NCBI GenBank assembly: GCA_015243575.1
Contig: CP042469.1
Span: forward strand, 4,120,929 to 4,184,928
Direction of reading: 5' to 3'
DNA length: 64,000 bases
Origin: Clostridiales bacterium
GTDB lineage: Bacteria; Bacillota; Clostridia; Peptostreptococcales; Anaerovoracaceae
Positions 52,525 through 61,783 of the stretch are shown piece after piece. Below the pieces are notes generated by a model that was not told the origin of the DNA, did no database searches, and saw only the letters and a list, made by a program, of their open reading frames with translations. How positions within the stretch are numbered: position 1 is the stretch's first letter; each line of letters opens with the position of its first letter. The translations under genes and the position numbers were made by a program.

Positions 52525-53533
52525 GACACTTCTCATTACAGGAGGAACCGGCTCCTTTGGCAATGCAGTACTAAACCGCTTTTTAAATAGTGAAATTGGT
52601 GAAATCCGTATCTTCTCCAGGGATGAAAAGAAGCAGGATGACATGCGGAGACAATATAAAAATGAAAAGGTAAAGTTTTTCATCGGGGACGTAAGAGACA
52701 TGCAATCCTTAAAAAACGCCATGTATGGTGTAGATTACATCTTTCAGGCAGCAGCATTAAAGCAGGTGCCGTCCTGCGAATTCTTTCCAATGGAAGCGGT
52801 TAAGACGAATATACTTGGAACGGATAATGTTCTCACTGCAGCCATTGAATGCGGTGTCAAGAAAGTAATCTGCCTTTCTACAGATAAGGCGGCGTATCCC
52901 ATCAACGCAATGGGGATCTCAAAGGCTATGATGGAACGGGTATTTGTGGCGAAAGCAAAGACTGTCTCTTCTGAAAAGACTCTGATCTGCGGCACAAGAT
53001 ATGGAAATGTCATGGCGTCCAGAGGATCGGTCATACCGCTGTTTCTCGAACAGATTAAATCAGGGAGTCCGATGACGGTAACAAATCCGAATATGACGAG
53101 GTTTCTGATGAGTCTTGATGAGGCGGTAGAATTGGTGGTATTTGCGTTCCGGAATGGTAAAGCAGGAGATATCATGGTCCAAAAGTCACCGGCATCCACG
53201 ATTGGAGATCTTGCACAGGCGTTGAAAGAACTGTTTTGCGCAGACAATGAAATCAGGATTATTGGAACACGACACGGGGAGAAGAAATGCGAAACGCTGC
53301 TCACCAGAGAAGAACATAGTTCGGCCTTCGACCTTGGAAGCTATTACAGGGTACCAGCGGATACAAGGGATTTAAATTACGATAAGTATTTTACGGTTGG
53401 GAGTGAACTGCTTGCGAAAGCTGAGGAATACACCTCAGATAATACTGAGAGGCTCAGCGTGGAGCAGATTAAACAGAGACTTTTGTCGCTGGACTATATT
53501 CAGCGGGAACTGGAAGGGTGGGATCATAAATGA
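52511..53533 (+). CDS. capE: CapE-type UDP-GlcNAc 4,6-dehydratase (5-inverting)
   Basis: The 340-aa SDR-family enzyme has GGTGSFGNAV at the NAD site and the family motif STDKAAYPINAMGISKAMME. It performs the first step of UDP-L-FucNAc synthesis from UDP-GlcNAc. The next two genes are the other two steps, so assignment to this pathway is strong. It overlaps the previous and the next gene, showing tight coupling. Confidence 0.93.
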   Translation: MFQGKTLLITGGTGSFGNAVLNRFLNSEIGEIRIFSRDEKKQDDMRRQYKNEKVKFFIGDVRDMQSLKNAMYGVDYIFQAAALKQVPSCEFFPMEAVKTNILGTDNVLTAAIECGVKKVICLSTDKAAYPINAMGISKAMMERVFVAKAKTVSSEKTLICGTRYGNVMASRGSVIPLFLEQIKSGSPMTVTNPNMTRFLMSLDEAVELVVFAFRNGKAGDIMVQKSPASTIGDLAQALKELFCADNEIRIIGTRHGEKKCETLLTREEHSSAFDLGSYYRVPADTRDLNYDKYFTVGSELLAKAEEYTSDNTERLSVEQIKQRLLSLDYIQRELEGWDHK

Positions 53534-54639
53534 AGGTGCTCATTACTGGTGCGAGGGGGTTTATCGGAAGAAATCTCACAGCTGCACTGGAAAACACCAA
53601 AGAGCATGATGTTTTGAGATTTGATAAGGATACAGCACCAGAGCTGCTGGACGAATACTGCAGTAAGGCGGAGTTTGTGTTTCATCTTGCTGGAGTAAAC
53701 CGTACAGGGACCCAAAGTGATTTTATGGAAATCAATCTTGGGTTATCCGCGCGTTTGACAGAAACGTTGAAAAAACATAATAATACTTGCCCGGTGATGC
53801 TTGCTTCTTCAATACAGGCATCTTTGGGAAATCCTTATGGCAGAAGTAAGAAGGCAGCGGAGGATTTGATGATCAGCTATGGAAGAGAGACTGGCGCTGA
53901 GGTACTGATCTACCGTTTTCCAAATGTCTTTGGAAAGTGGTGCAAACCAAATTATAATAGTGTAATTGCAACGTTTTGTCATAATCTTGTAAGGGATATG
54001 CCATTCAGCGTAGAAGACCCTGATCTGATCATGAAGCTTGTGTATATCGATGATCTGGTGGAGGAATTAATACGGGCGATGAACGGCAGGAAAAACGGAA
54101 CTGGTTTTTTCTGTGAAGTGCCCATCGTTCACTTTGTGAAACTGGGAGATGCTGCTGAGCTGCTGACCTCTTTTCGGGACAGCAGAAACACCCTCGGCAT
54201 ACCGGATATGTCACAGGACTTTATTAAAAAAATGTATGCAACCTATACGAGTTACCTGCCGCAGGACCAATTTGGATACCAGCTGAAAATGAATACCGAT
54301 GCCAGAGGTTCCTTTACAGAGTTTATCCGTGAAGGGGCAATGGGGCAAATTTCTGTGAATTGTATCAAGCCCGGAATCGTAAAGGGCAACCATTGGCATC
54401 ATACAAAATGTGAGAAGTTCCTGGCTGTGAGCGGCAAGGGGATCGTCAGATTTCGGGAAGTTGGCTCTGCCCACGTCATTGAATATCAAGTAGGCGGTGA
54501 GGTACTTGAAGTGATGGATATTCCTGCCGGCTATACCCATAACATTGAAAACACAGGCCAGTCCGATCTGGTTGTAGTCATGTGGGCAAATGAAGCATTT
54601 GACCCGGAACGGCCGGACACTTATTTTTTGGAGGTTTAA
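53530..54639 (+). CDS. capF: CapF-type bifunctional epimerase/reductase
   Basis: The 369-aa protein has an N-terminal SDR domain (ITGARGFIGRNL, and YGRSKKAAE with the Tyr/Lys pair) and a C-terminal cupin (GNHWHHTKCEKFL, about 295-360, with metal-binding histidines). This two-domain layout is specific to CapF/WbjC, the second step of UDP-L-FucNAc synthesis. Its ATG overlaps the capE stop (ATGA). Confidence 0.94.
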   Translation: MKVLITGARGFIGRNLTAALENTKEHDVLRFDKDTAPELLDEYCSKAEFVFHLAGVNRTGTQSDFMEINLGLSARLTETLKKHNNTCPVMLASSIQASLGNPYGRSKKAAEDLMISYGRETGAEVLIYRFPNVFGKWCKPNYNSVIATFCHNLVRDMPFSVEDPDLIMKLVYIDDLVEELIRAMNGRKNGTGFFCEVPIVHFVKLGDAAELLTSFRDSRNTLGIPDMSQDFIKKMYATYTSYLPQDQFGYQLKMNTDARGSFTEFIREGAMGQISVNCIKPGIVKGNHWHHTKCEKFLAVSGKGIVRFREVGSAHVIEYQVGGEVLEVMDIPAGYTHNIENTGQSDLVVVMWANEAFDPERPDTYFLEV

Positions 54640-54716
54640 CAGCGCGAGGCCGAGAACAGAGCCAGGATTGAATTTCAGCGCTTCAGGCGTATTGTATCTT
54701 TTCAAGGGGGTAAGCA

Positions 54717-55841
54717 ATGAAAAAATTGAAAGTAATGACTGTAGTAGGAACAAGACCTGAAATTATAAGGCTGTCCTGCGTGATCAAGAAGCTGGACCAG
54801 TGTGAGGTTGTGGAGCACACCTTGGTTCACACGGGGCAGAATTACGATTACGAGTTGAATGAGGTGTTTTTCAAAGATTTTAATTTGAGGAAACCAGACT
54901 GTTTCCTTAACGCAGCTACGGGAACGGCGCTGGAGACCATCGGAAATATCCTAATCAAAATCGACGGAGTGCTGGAGCAAGTGAAGCCGGATGCTTTTTT
55001 GGTATTGGGAGATACAAACAGCTGTCTTTGTGCAATTGGGGCAAAGCGAAAGCATATCCCGATTTTCCATATGGAAGCAGGCAACCGCTGTTTCGACCAG
55101 AGAGTCCCGGAGGAGACGAACCGGAGGATTGTAGATCATATTTCAGACATTAACCTGACCTACAGCGATATTTCAAGAGAATATTTGCTTCGGGAGGGCC
55201 TTCCTCCGGATCGGGTTATAAAGACCGGAAGCCCAATGCTGGAAGTGATTCAGTCAAGAATTGAGCAGGTTGAGGCCTCCCCGGTACTGGATCTGCACGG
55301 GTTGCAGGAAAATCAGTATTTTGTGGTTTCCGCCCATCGAGAGGAAAATATCAATTCGGAGGAGAACTTTGTAAAACTGGCGGAAAGTCTAAATGCAATT
55401 GCAGAGCGTTATCAAATGCCTGTAATTGTCAGTACCCATCCTAGAACAAGAAAAAGAATCGAGGAGAAAAATATCGAATTTGACCCTTTGATCCTCTTGT
55501 CGAAACCCCTGTCCTTTAGTGACTACGTACGTCTGCAGACGAAAGCCAAAGCAGTCCTCAGCGATAGCGGAACCATCAGTGAAGAATCCTCAATTCTGGG
55601 ACTTCCGGCGCTGAATATAAGAGAAGCTCATGAACGGCCGGAAGCCATGGAGGAAGCTGCCGTAATGATGACAGGACTTGGGAAAGAAAGGATTCTGCAG
55701 GGGCTTCAAATATTGGAGACACAGCACAAAGGGACCCTTAGAAGGGTGGCGGATTACAGCATCCCAAATGTCTCTGACAAAGTTTTGAGAATTATTTTGT
55801 CCTATACCGATTACGTTAACCGTGTCGTGTGGCGCAAATGA
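54717..55841 (+). CDS. capG: CapG-type UDP-HexNAc 2-epimerase
   Basis: The 374-aa WecB-family epimerase has GTRPEIIRLS near the N-terminus, HTGQNYDYELNEVF, GDTNSCL, the EAGNRCFDQRVPEE segment and SDSGTISEES. With capE and capF it completes UDP-L-FucNAc. It ends in an ATGA-type overlap with the next glycosyltransferase gene. The 77-base gap after capF holds AAGGGGG just before the ATG. Confidence 0.93.
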   Translation: MKKLKVMTVVGTRPEIIRLSCVIKKLDQCEVVEHTLVHTGQNYDYELNEVFFKDFNLRKPDCFLNAATGTALETIGNILIKIDGVLEQVKPDAFLVLGDTNSCLCAIGAKRKHIPIFHMEAGNRCFDQRVPEETNRRIVDHISDINLTYSDISREYLLREGLPPDRVIKTGSPMLEVIQSRIEQVEASPVLDLHGLQENQYFVVSAHREENINSEENFVKLAESLNAIAERYQMPVIVSTHPRTRKRIEEKNIEFDPLILLSKPLSFSDYVRLQTKAKAVLSDSGTISEESSILGLPALNIREAHERPEAMEEAAVMMTGLGKERILQGLQILETQHKGTLRRVADYSIPNVSDKVLRIILSYTDYVNRVVWRK

Positions 55842-56917
55842 ATGTGATTCTCCTGGCACCGCTGCCGCCGCCGTCGGGTGGGATGGCCAGCTGGACCTTG
55901 AAATACATGGAAAGCGGCAAGGCAGGATTAAACCGCATCTGCGTTGTAAATACGGCGGTTACCGGCTGCAGGATATCAGCATATTACCGCAGGCTGCCGT
56001 CCAACGAATTCAAACGATTCTGCAGGATTCAGACTGATTTGAAGCGGCAATTACGAGCGGAGAAGTCTCCCGTCGTCCACCTGAACTGCGCATGCGGGCG
56101 CTTTGGATCACTGATTAAGGACTATCTTCTGGCTTCTGTAGCAAAAAGGGGCGGGGCGGGGTTAGTGACCCAATTTCATTGCGATCTGCCGACGATGATT
56201 GCAGGGAAAACAGATGTCTACTTCCTAAAGCAAATTGTAAGAATCAGTGACAGCACTCTCACCCTGAATAAAACGTCTGAACGGTTTCTATGGGATCTAT
56301 GCAGCAGGAAGAGCATTACGGTTCCAAACTTTGTAACGGAAGAATTGATTACCAGAATTGAAGAGATTCAATTCAGAGACTCCGATGAAGAATTGAAGAA
56401 GGATGCAGTCCAAACAATTTTGTTTGTGGGGCGGGTTGAGGAAGAAAAGGGCTGCGATACAATCTATGAAACAGCTCGGAGATTCCCTAATATTAAGTTT
56501 CAATTACTTGGTTTTATAACGAATGCGTTTCGGTGCCTTCCAAAGCCGGACAATGTTGAACTGACAGGAGAAGTCGAACATGCTCGTGTCATTGATGCGA
56601 TGCTGAAAGCGGATCTGCTGATGTTTCCCACCAGGACAGAAGGGTTTCCCTATGTTGTCTTGGAGGCTATGGCTTGCGGTCTGCCTATCCTTGCCGCCGC
56701 CGTTGGTGCGATTCCGGACATGATCGAAGGAAGCGGAGGAATTTTAGTTCCCCCGGATGATGCCGATGCGGCAGCAGAAGCGATTCTGACACTTGGAGAT
56801 AAAAACCTGCGGCAGCAAATGGGGCACTGGAACCAGGAAAAGGTGAGAAACTATTATACTGCAGGAACGGTTATGAATCAGTTGTTTCAAATATACGAAG
56901 GGATTTCAAGGCCGTAA
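55838..56917 (+). CDS. Glycosyltransferase, GT4 family
   Basis: The 359-aa GT-B enzyme starts NVILLAPLPPPSGGMASW and has the C-terminal FVGRVEEEKGCDTIYE and FPTRTEGFPYVVLEAMACG signatures, with the donor-binding EGFPYVVLE glutamates. The ATG (55838) overlaps the capG stop. Substrates are unknown. Confidence 0.92.
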   Translation: MNVILLAPLPPPSGGMASWTLKYMESGKAGLNRICVVNTAVTGCRISAYYRRLPSNEFKRFCRIQTDLKRQLRAEKSPVVHLNCACGRFGSLIKDYLLASVAKRGGAGLVTQFHCDLPTMIAGKTDVYFLKQIVRISDSTLTLNKTSERFLWDLCSRKSITVPNFVTEELITRIEEIQFRDSDEELKKDAVQTILFVGRVEEEKGCDTIYETARRFPNIKFQLLGFITNAFRCLPKPDNVELTGEVEHARVIDAMLKADLLMFPTRTEGFPYVVLEAMACGLPILAAAVGAIPDMIEGSGGILVPPDDADAAAEAILTLGDKNLRQQMGHWNQEKVRNYYTAGTVMNQLFQIYEGISRP

Positions 56918-56983
56918 TTTCGAACACAATCCTCAATAAAAGGGTATTTGACACGGAATCACGTATTTAAAAAGGAGCTGTTT

Positions 56984-58177
56984 ATGAAACAGGTTGTTCT
57001 CTTTACACCGACGTTGATCACCGGAGGCGCCGAAAAGTTTGTTGTGGATCTTGCGGTAAACATGGATCGAAAGGTGTTTGATGTCACTGTTGCAACCTTA
57101 GCTGGCATCATTCCCAATGGCTTTGCTTCAAATAAATTTCTATCGGTTCTACAGGCGAATCAAATTGAGGTACTTGATCTGTCAGGGCGAAACAGAATTG
57201 AAACGCTGCGTAAGGTCAATCGATTTTTTTCTAAAAGACGACCGGAAATTATACACACCAATCTGAGTACAATCCTTTACGTAATGGTTTTTGCTACCTT
57301 CTATCGCACGGAGACAAGACTGTTTACCTTCCATAATCCGGCGGGATTTACTGCAGAGGGGCTGAAGAAGCAGTTGTATCGACTTGCATTTACGGTGTTC
57401 CGTTTTACGCCTGTGGCAATCTGTGATTTTGTTAAGGACACCATAGCAAGGGAATACAGGCTTCCGTATCGGAGTATCCCCTGTGTTTATAATGGTGTAG
57501 ATACAAAGGCATTCCGGCCTTCTGCCCGGGCGCTGGTCATGTCTCCCGATTCGCAGTGCCGTGAAAATTCCCTGGAAGAAGAGATTTTGTTTGGTAAAAC
57601 GGTGGAATTCATCAGCACAGGGATCTTGTACCACGTAAAAAACCATAAACTTCTGATTGATGCCTTTGCAATCGCCCACGCAAGACATCCTAATATCCGC
57701 CTCAACATCCTGGGAGACGGTGAATTAAGAGGAATGCTGGAGCGACAGATAGCAGTCTATCGCCTAGAGAAAAAGATCGTGATTCAGGGCATTACCGACA
57801 GGGTTGCTAACCATCTGAACAAGGCGGATGTCTATATCATGTCATCCAACCTGGAGGGGCTGCCTTTGTCAGTACTGGAGGCTATGGCATGCGGACTGCC
57901 CGTTATTACCACTGCAGCGGGAGGGGTAGTGGATATTGTTACAACAGGATATAACGGGATGGTGACTCCTGTAGGTGATGTGGTGGCGCTTGCTGACGCC
58001 ATGATTCTTTTGACAGAAAATGAAGCGATGAGAAAATCCATGGGTGCCGCATCGAGAAAAAAGGCAGTGGAATTGGATCTTAGGAATTGCGTTTCCCGAT
58101 ACCAAAGTCTGTACCTGACCGGCAAGCCCGATGATTCGTCGGAAAAGAGGATGGCGTATGATGCAATCAATTCATGA
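56984..58177 (+). CDS. Glycosyltransferase, GT4 family
   Basis: The 397-aa GT-B enzyme opens TPTLITGGAEKFVVDLA and closes with MSSNLEGLPLSVLEAMACGL and a GDVVALADAM region. A central FISTGILYHVKNHKLLIDA segment is typical. ATG 56984 has AAAGGAG upstream. It overlaps the next gene's start by about 20 bases. Specificity unknown. Confidence 0.92.
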   Translation: MKQVVLFTPTLITGGAEKFVVDLAVNMDRKVFDVTVATLAGIIPNGFASNKFLSVLQANQIEVLDLSGRNRIETLRKVNRFFSKRRPEIIHTNLSTILYVMVFATFYRTETRLFTFHNPAGFTAEGLKKQLYRLAFTVFRFTPVAICDFVKDTIAREYRLPYRSIPCVYNGVDTKAFRPSARALVMSPDSQCRENSLEEEILFGKTVEFISTGILYHVKNHKLLIDAFAIAHARHPNIRLNILGDGELRGMLERQIAVYRLEKKIVIQGITDRVANHLNKADVYIMSSNLEGLPLSVLEAMACGLPVITTAAGGVVDIVTTGYNGMVTPVGDVVALADAMILLTENEAMRKSMGAASRKKAVELDLRNCVSRYQSLYLTGKPDDSSEKRMAYDAINS

Positions 58178-59468
58178 GAGGTCCATCGATGAAATTTCAA
58201 ATAAAGAATTTGATCAGAGTCAGAGGGAACGATACTACCGGTATCATGTTTGGCTGCTCCTTGCTTATATTATAATTGCCCCACTTGGCATGATTGGCCT
58301 TCAGGGAATTGGTTCAATCATGAAACTCATAAGTCTGCTGATTCTGGTTCTCGGCGTTCTTTTGCTGATTGCTGAGGATGCAGTCATCCAATTTACAAAC
58401 CCTTTGGCGCGTGCATGGACGGCATATGTGCTCTATACGGCGGCAAGCATCCTCTGGTCAACCAATTTTGAAGCGAGCTTTAACATTGCAGCGGGGCTGG
58501 TACAAATTCTGCTGATCTCACTTGTGATTGCAAATATGGGAATTAAAGAGGGTGATTTCAGAATAGTTGAAAATGCCTGCATCCTCACTTCATTGATTTG
58601 TCTGTTTCTGTTTTTTGGAGGAGCAGGGCAGCAGATCGAGTACGGGGGGAGGATCTCCATCGTCTTCGGTTCGGGTATGACAGATCCCAATGAATTTTGT
58701 GCATATTTTTATATAACTATTGCGATTATTCTTACAAGACTGCTTCGAAATCCGTTAAAGATGGCAAACGTATTATACGTGTTTCTGCTGCTGGTGATCT
58801 TTTACTGCATCCTCACAACGGGCTCCAGAGGAGGACTGATGGCTGCCGCAGCGGCTGCCGCTGTAACCTGGGCATCTGCAACCAGGGCATCTGTGAAGAA
58901 ACTTATATTGCTGGGGCTTCTGGCTGCAGTGGGATATCTTGCCTTTGTTCATTTCATCATATCCTCTATGCCTCAAGGGGTTTTGGAACGGTTTCATCTG
59001 ACATCCATGATTGCGGACAAAGGAAGCGATCGAATTATGATTTGGACAGCGGCCTTTCAGGACATCTTCTCCGGTAATATCCGGCTCATATTCGGCTATG
59101 GTCCTTTCGGAGTTACTTTTATGAGAAATACCATGCATAACCAATTCCTTCAAGCTCTCATGGATGGGGGATTGATTGGGCTGATACTCTATTTGAACCT
59201 GGCTGTTCAGTTGTATCGGCGGGCCATTCGGAAAGGTTCTGTATTGCTGGGTGGGTTGACCGGTATCTTTGCGGCGTTGATGACTCTGTCAGCCTATGCG
59301 TTTTTTAAGCCTGTCTGGATTACTTTTTTACTTTGCCTGATCCCGGTGAAGCTAAATGAGGGCGATCAAAGGGACGATTCTATTGGAAAAGAGATTGATC
59401 AAAGTGATGATTGCATTGAAAAAGAGATTGATCAAAGTGGGGAACTCAATCAGACAGATCTTGTCTAA
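58158..59468 (+). CDS. O-antigen/capsule polymerase (Wzy-like)
   Basis: The 436-aa protein has about ten hydrophobic segments and a large loop with FGYGPFGVTFMRNTMHNQFLQ, fitting the O-antigen ligase/polymerase fold. It joins repeat units outside the membrane. The C-terminal tail is soluble and repetitive (KEIDQSDDCIEKEIDQS). That tail lies over the 5' end of the next gene in another frame. ATG 58158 is preferred based on the AAAGAGG site. Confidence 0.85.
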   Translation: MMQSIHERSIDEISNKEFDQSQRERYYRYHVWLLLAYIIIAPLGMIGLQGIGSIMKLISLLILVLGVLLLIAEDAVIQFTNPLARAWTAYVLYTAASILWSTNFEASFNIAAGLVQILLISLVIANMGIKEGDFRIVENACILTSLICLFLFFGGAGQQIEYGGRISIVFGSGMTDPNEFCAYFYITIAIILTRLLRNPLKMANVLYVFLLLVIFYCILTTGSRGGLMAAAAAAAVTWASATRASVKKLILLGLLAAVGYLAFVHFIISSMPQGVLERFHLTSMIADKGSDRIMIWTAAFQDIFSGNIRLIFGYGPFGVTFMRNTMHNQFLQALMDGGLIGLILYLNLAVQLYRRAIRKGSVLLGGLTGIFAALMTLSAYAFFKPVWITFLLCLIPVKLNEGDQRDDSIGKEIDQSDDCIEKEIDQSGELNQTDLV

Positions 59469-60612
59469 AGTTCCGGAAGCAGAATGGGCAGTGGCCTATC
59501 GCATGAAGCAGGACGGCACAATTTTGAATTCCGAAATACAGAAGTTCTACCTTTTGAAAAATACTCTGCGCTATTGGTGTGCAGATCCCTTCCTCGTTGA
59601 AGAGGGAGAGAGAACCTATGTATTTTTTGAGGCTTACGACAGAATGAAACGGAAAGGTGTCATAGGTTATCGGGAAATAGGAGTCAAGAAACCGGGACGG
59701 ATACATATCATAATGGAAGAGCCTTTTCATCTTTCTTACCCCTGCGTATACAGGGAGAAGGAAAGCTGGTACCTGATTCCGGAATCGAGAGAAGCCGGTC
59801 AGATTGTCAGGTATCGTGCAAGGTGTTTCCCCGATCTGTGGGAGCGGGACAGAATCCTGATTGAAGGCGTAGGTGCGGTGGACACAACTGTGCTCCCGGC
59901 AGATATGACTGCACGCACAGATCTTCCTGAACGCACAGCAGAACCGACTGCACTTACGGCAGAAACGACAGCGCTTACGGCAGAGCTGACTACACTCACG
60001 GCAGAACCGACTGTGATTGTGGCAGAGCTGACTACACTCACGGCAGAACCGACTGTGATTGCGTCAGAAATTGGACATGACGCGGATTTGGATGCTCTCA
60101 AGGATCTATGTCTGTTCCTCTATCTATGGGAACGATTCAACAAAGGAACCCTTCAGGTGGTTCAAAGACAGGATAAGCTATGGAGGACCATCTGTCAGAT
60201 TGACGACGTCAATGGGCGTAAACGGCCTGCAGGCAAGGTGTTTCGGTTTCAATCATCCTACTATCGCCCTTCCCAATTGTGTACAAGAACCTATGGAGAG
60301 GCGGTCATATTGAACCGAGCTTCCTATCATGATAATACTTACAGCGAAGAAGAGTGCGGGATGATTACGAAGAATGACATTTATCTGGAGCCGGAGACAA
60401 GGCTCAAAGGTGCGCATAAGATCAAAGGTGTTCATAAGATCAAAGGTGTTCACACCTATAACTCCTCAGAAGCATGGGAGGTGATCGATGTGGAACTCCA
60501 GGGATTCCGCTTGGTCAGATTCATAGGTCTCGTGCCGAGGATATCCCAAAAGATGAAAAGATATTGGAGCGCCAAGCGAAAAATTAACGAATCAGATGAG
60601 CACAAGGAATGA
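59356..60612 (+). CDS. GINT1-like propeller protein with repeat insertions
   Basis: The protein is about 418 aa, starting inside the polymerase gene (113-base overlap). The core WCADPFLVEEGERTYVFFE with later ESWYLIPESREAG and SSYYRPSQL segments matches the propeller domain seen in GINT1-like and GH43-like proteins, so a glycan-active role is probable. Residues 199-240 are an insertion of six 7-residue repeats (ALTAETT-type) between blades, and about 351-368 hold small GVHKIK repeats. The start is uncertain: 59356 has a weak ribosome site and an ATG at 59407 is possible. The function is not assigned. Confidence 0.7.
   Translation: MRAIKGTILLEKRLIKVMIALKKRLIKVGNSIRQILSKVPEAEWAVAYRMKQDGTILNSEIQKFYLLKNTLRYWCADPFLVEEGERTYVFFEAYDRMKRKGVIGYREIGVKKPGRIHIIMEEPFHLSYPCVYREKESWYLIPESREAGQIVRYRARCFPDLWERDRILIEGVGAVDTTVLPADMTARTDLPERTAEPTALTAETTALTAELTTLTAEPTVIVAELTTLTAEPTVIASEIGHDADLDALKDLCLFLYLWERFNKGTLQVVQRQDKLWRTICQIDDVNGRKRPAGKVFRFQSSYYRPSQLCTRTYGEAVILNRASYHDNTYSEEECGMITKNDIYLEPETRLKGAHKIKGVHKIKGVHTYNSSEAWEVIDVELQGFRLVRFIGLVPRISQKMKRYWSAKRKINESDEHKE
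59364..59444 (+). repeat. 33-bp repeats in the wzy/next-gene overlap
   Basis: Two units (59382-59414 and 59415-59444, the second shorter) are nearly identical, and a third partial copy starts at 59364 (GATCAAAG...). They are read in one frame as KEIDQS repeats and in another as EKRLIKV repeats. Confidence 0.75.
59950..60075 (+). repeat. 21-bp tandem repeats in the GINT1-like gene
   Basis: Six in-frame 21-bp units (59950-60075). Units 3 and 5 (59992-60012, 60034-60054) are identical, showing recent duplication of a 42-bp pair. The product is a Thr/Ala/Glu/Leu-rich insert. Confidence 0.85.
60406..60456 (+). repeat. 18-bp tandem repeats in the GINT1-like gene
   Basis: Units 60406-60423 and 60424-60441, and a partial third to 60456, encode KGAHKI/KGVHKI/KGVHT. 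Confidence 0.8.
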
Positions 60613-60664
60613 ATCATCGCTGTCCTAATAAAAGGAAGCGGACGGAAGGGGACAAAGAGTACCC

Positions 60665-61783
60665 ATGAAGCTAAGCATTGTCGTTGCTGCGTATAACGTA
60701 GAGGCCTTCATAGAGAGGACGCTGAGATCGCTGCTTTGTCAAAGAGATAAACAATTTGAAATCATTGTTGTAAATGACGGAGCCAGCGATGGAACGGAAC
60801 GATTGATTTGTCAGGTTCTTGAAAACCAAAATGATATTGAATACAAGGTGATCCTCAAAGAAAACGGCGGTGTAAGCTCTGCCAGAAATAGAGGCTTAGC
60901 TGAGGCATCGGGTGACTATGTTCTGTTTCTGGATGGTGATGATTATGTAGCGGACAATCTCACCATACGATTCCTGGAAGCCTGTTCTCTGGAGGAAGCA
61001 AAAGGGTCAGTGCAGGCAGATGTCATCTGCTGGGGATATCGGACGGTGGATGAAAACGGAAGCCTTTTGAAAGATTATTTTGAATCCTATAGAACCATAC
61101 CTGCAAGCATTACAGGAACAGAAGCACTGAAAAATGTTTTTCTCCATAAATCCATGTGGATTTGTACCGGCAGCGCAGCCTATCGAAAACAATTTCTTGA
61201 TCAAAATCAACTGCAGTATACAGAAGGCTGCAGCAACGGTGAAGATCAGGAGTTTATGGCGAAAGCTCTGGCGAAAGCGAAGGGAGTCACTTTTATTAAC
61301 GAGAGTCTTCTTTTCTATGTTCAAAGGAAGGACTCCGTTTCATTCAGCCGAAATGTCCGAAAATTTGACGCTATCGATGCAATGGAACGGATTGTCCATT
61401 CCCTGGGCACGGATAGAAACCTTGAGCTCTTAGAAATTGCCATCGAAGTCAGAACCAGGCTGCTGGTGGAAAATTATTTCAACAGTCTGGACTCCTGTAT
61501 AGAGGGTTGGAAGATCCGCCCAATACTGAACGAGCTGGATCAACTCTATCCCAATCTGGAGCGAAAAATCGTGAGGAGTCTCAGGAGGTATCGCAGAGAA
61601 GGAAAGGGATTTGATCGATACCGGATCAAATGCAGGCTTTACTTGATTCACCCGGAACTTTATGCAGCGATTGTATCGCTAAAGCGTTGGGCTGCAAAGA
61701 GGAACCAAAATCGTCTGTATCGGAATTTGAAGAGCTGTGAAGAGCACAGGATTTCCGGATCTCCGGGAGGGTGCTGCAGATGA
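60665..61783 (+). CDS. Glycosyltransferase, GT2 family
   Basis: The 372-aa GT-A enzyme starts KLSIVVAAYNVEAFIERTL, followed by VVNDGASDGT and the DGDDYV metal-binding motif, with a SSARNRGL donor segment. It is cytoplasmic, with a helical C-terminal part of about 130 residues. It adds one sugar to the repeat unit. The previous gene ends 52 bases upstream. Confidence 0.92.
   Translation: MKLSIVVAAYNVEAFIERTLRSLLCQRDKQFEIIVVNDGASDGTERLICQVLENQNDIEYKVILKENGGVSSARNRGLAEASGDYVLFLDGDDYVADNLTIRFLEACSLEEAKGSVQADVICWGYRTVDENGSLLKDYFESYRTIPASITGTEALKNVFLHKSMWICTGSAAYRKQFLDQNQLQYTEGCSNGEDQEFMAKALAKAKGVTFINESLLFYVQRKDSVSFSRNVRKFDAIDAMERIVHSLGTDRNLELLEIAIEVRTRLLVENYFNSLDSCIEGWKIRPILNELDQLYPNLERKIVRSLRRYRREGKGFDRYRIKCRLYLIHPELYAAIVSLKRWAAKRNQNRLYRNLKSCEEHRISGSPGGCCR

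Noticed and set aside
52744-53304. Minus-strand 186-codon open frame opposite capE
   Set aside because: Antisense shadow of a strongly conserved enzyme.
59950-60075. CRISPR-like array
   Set aside because: The units are adjacent with no unique spacers and are in frame within a coding gene.
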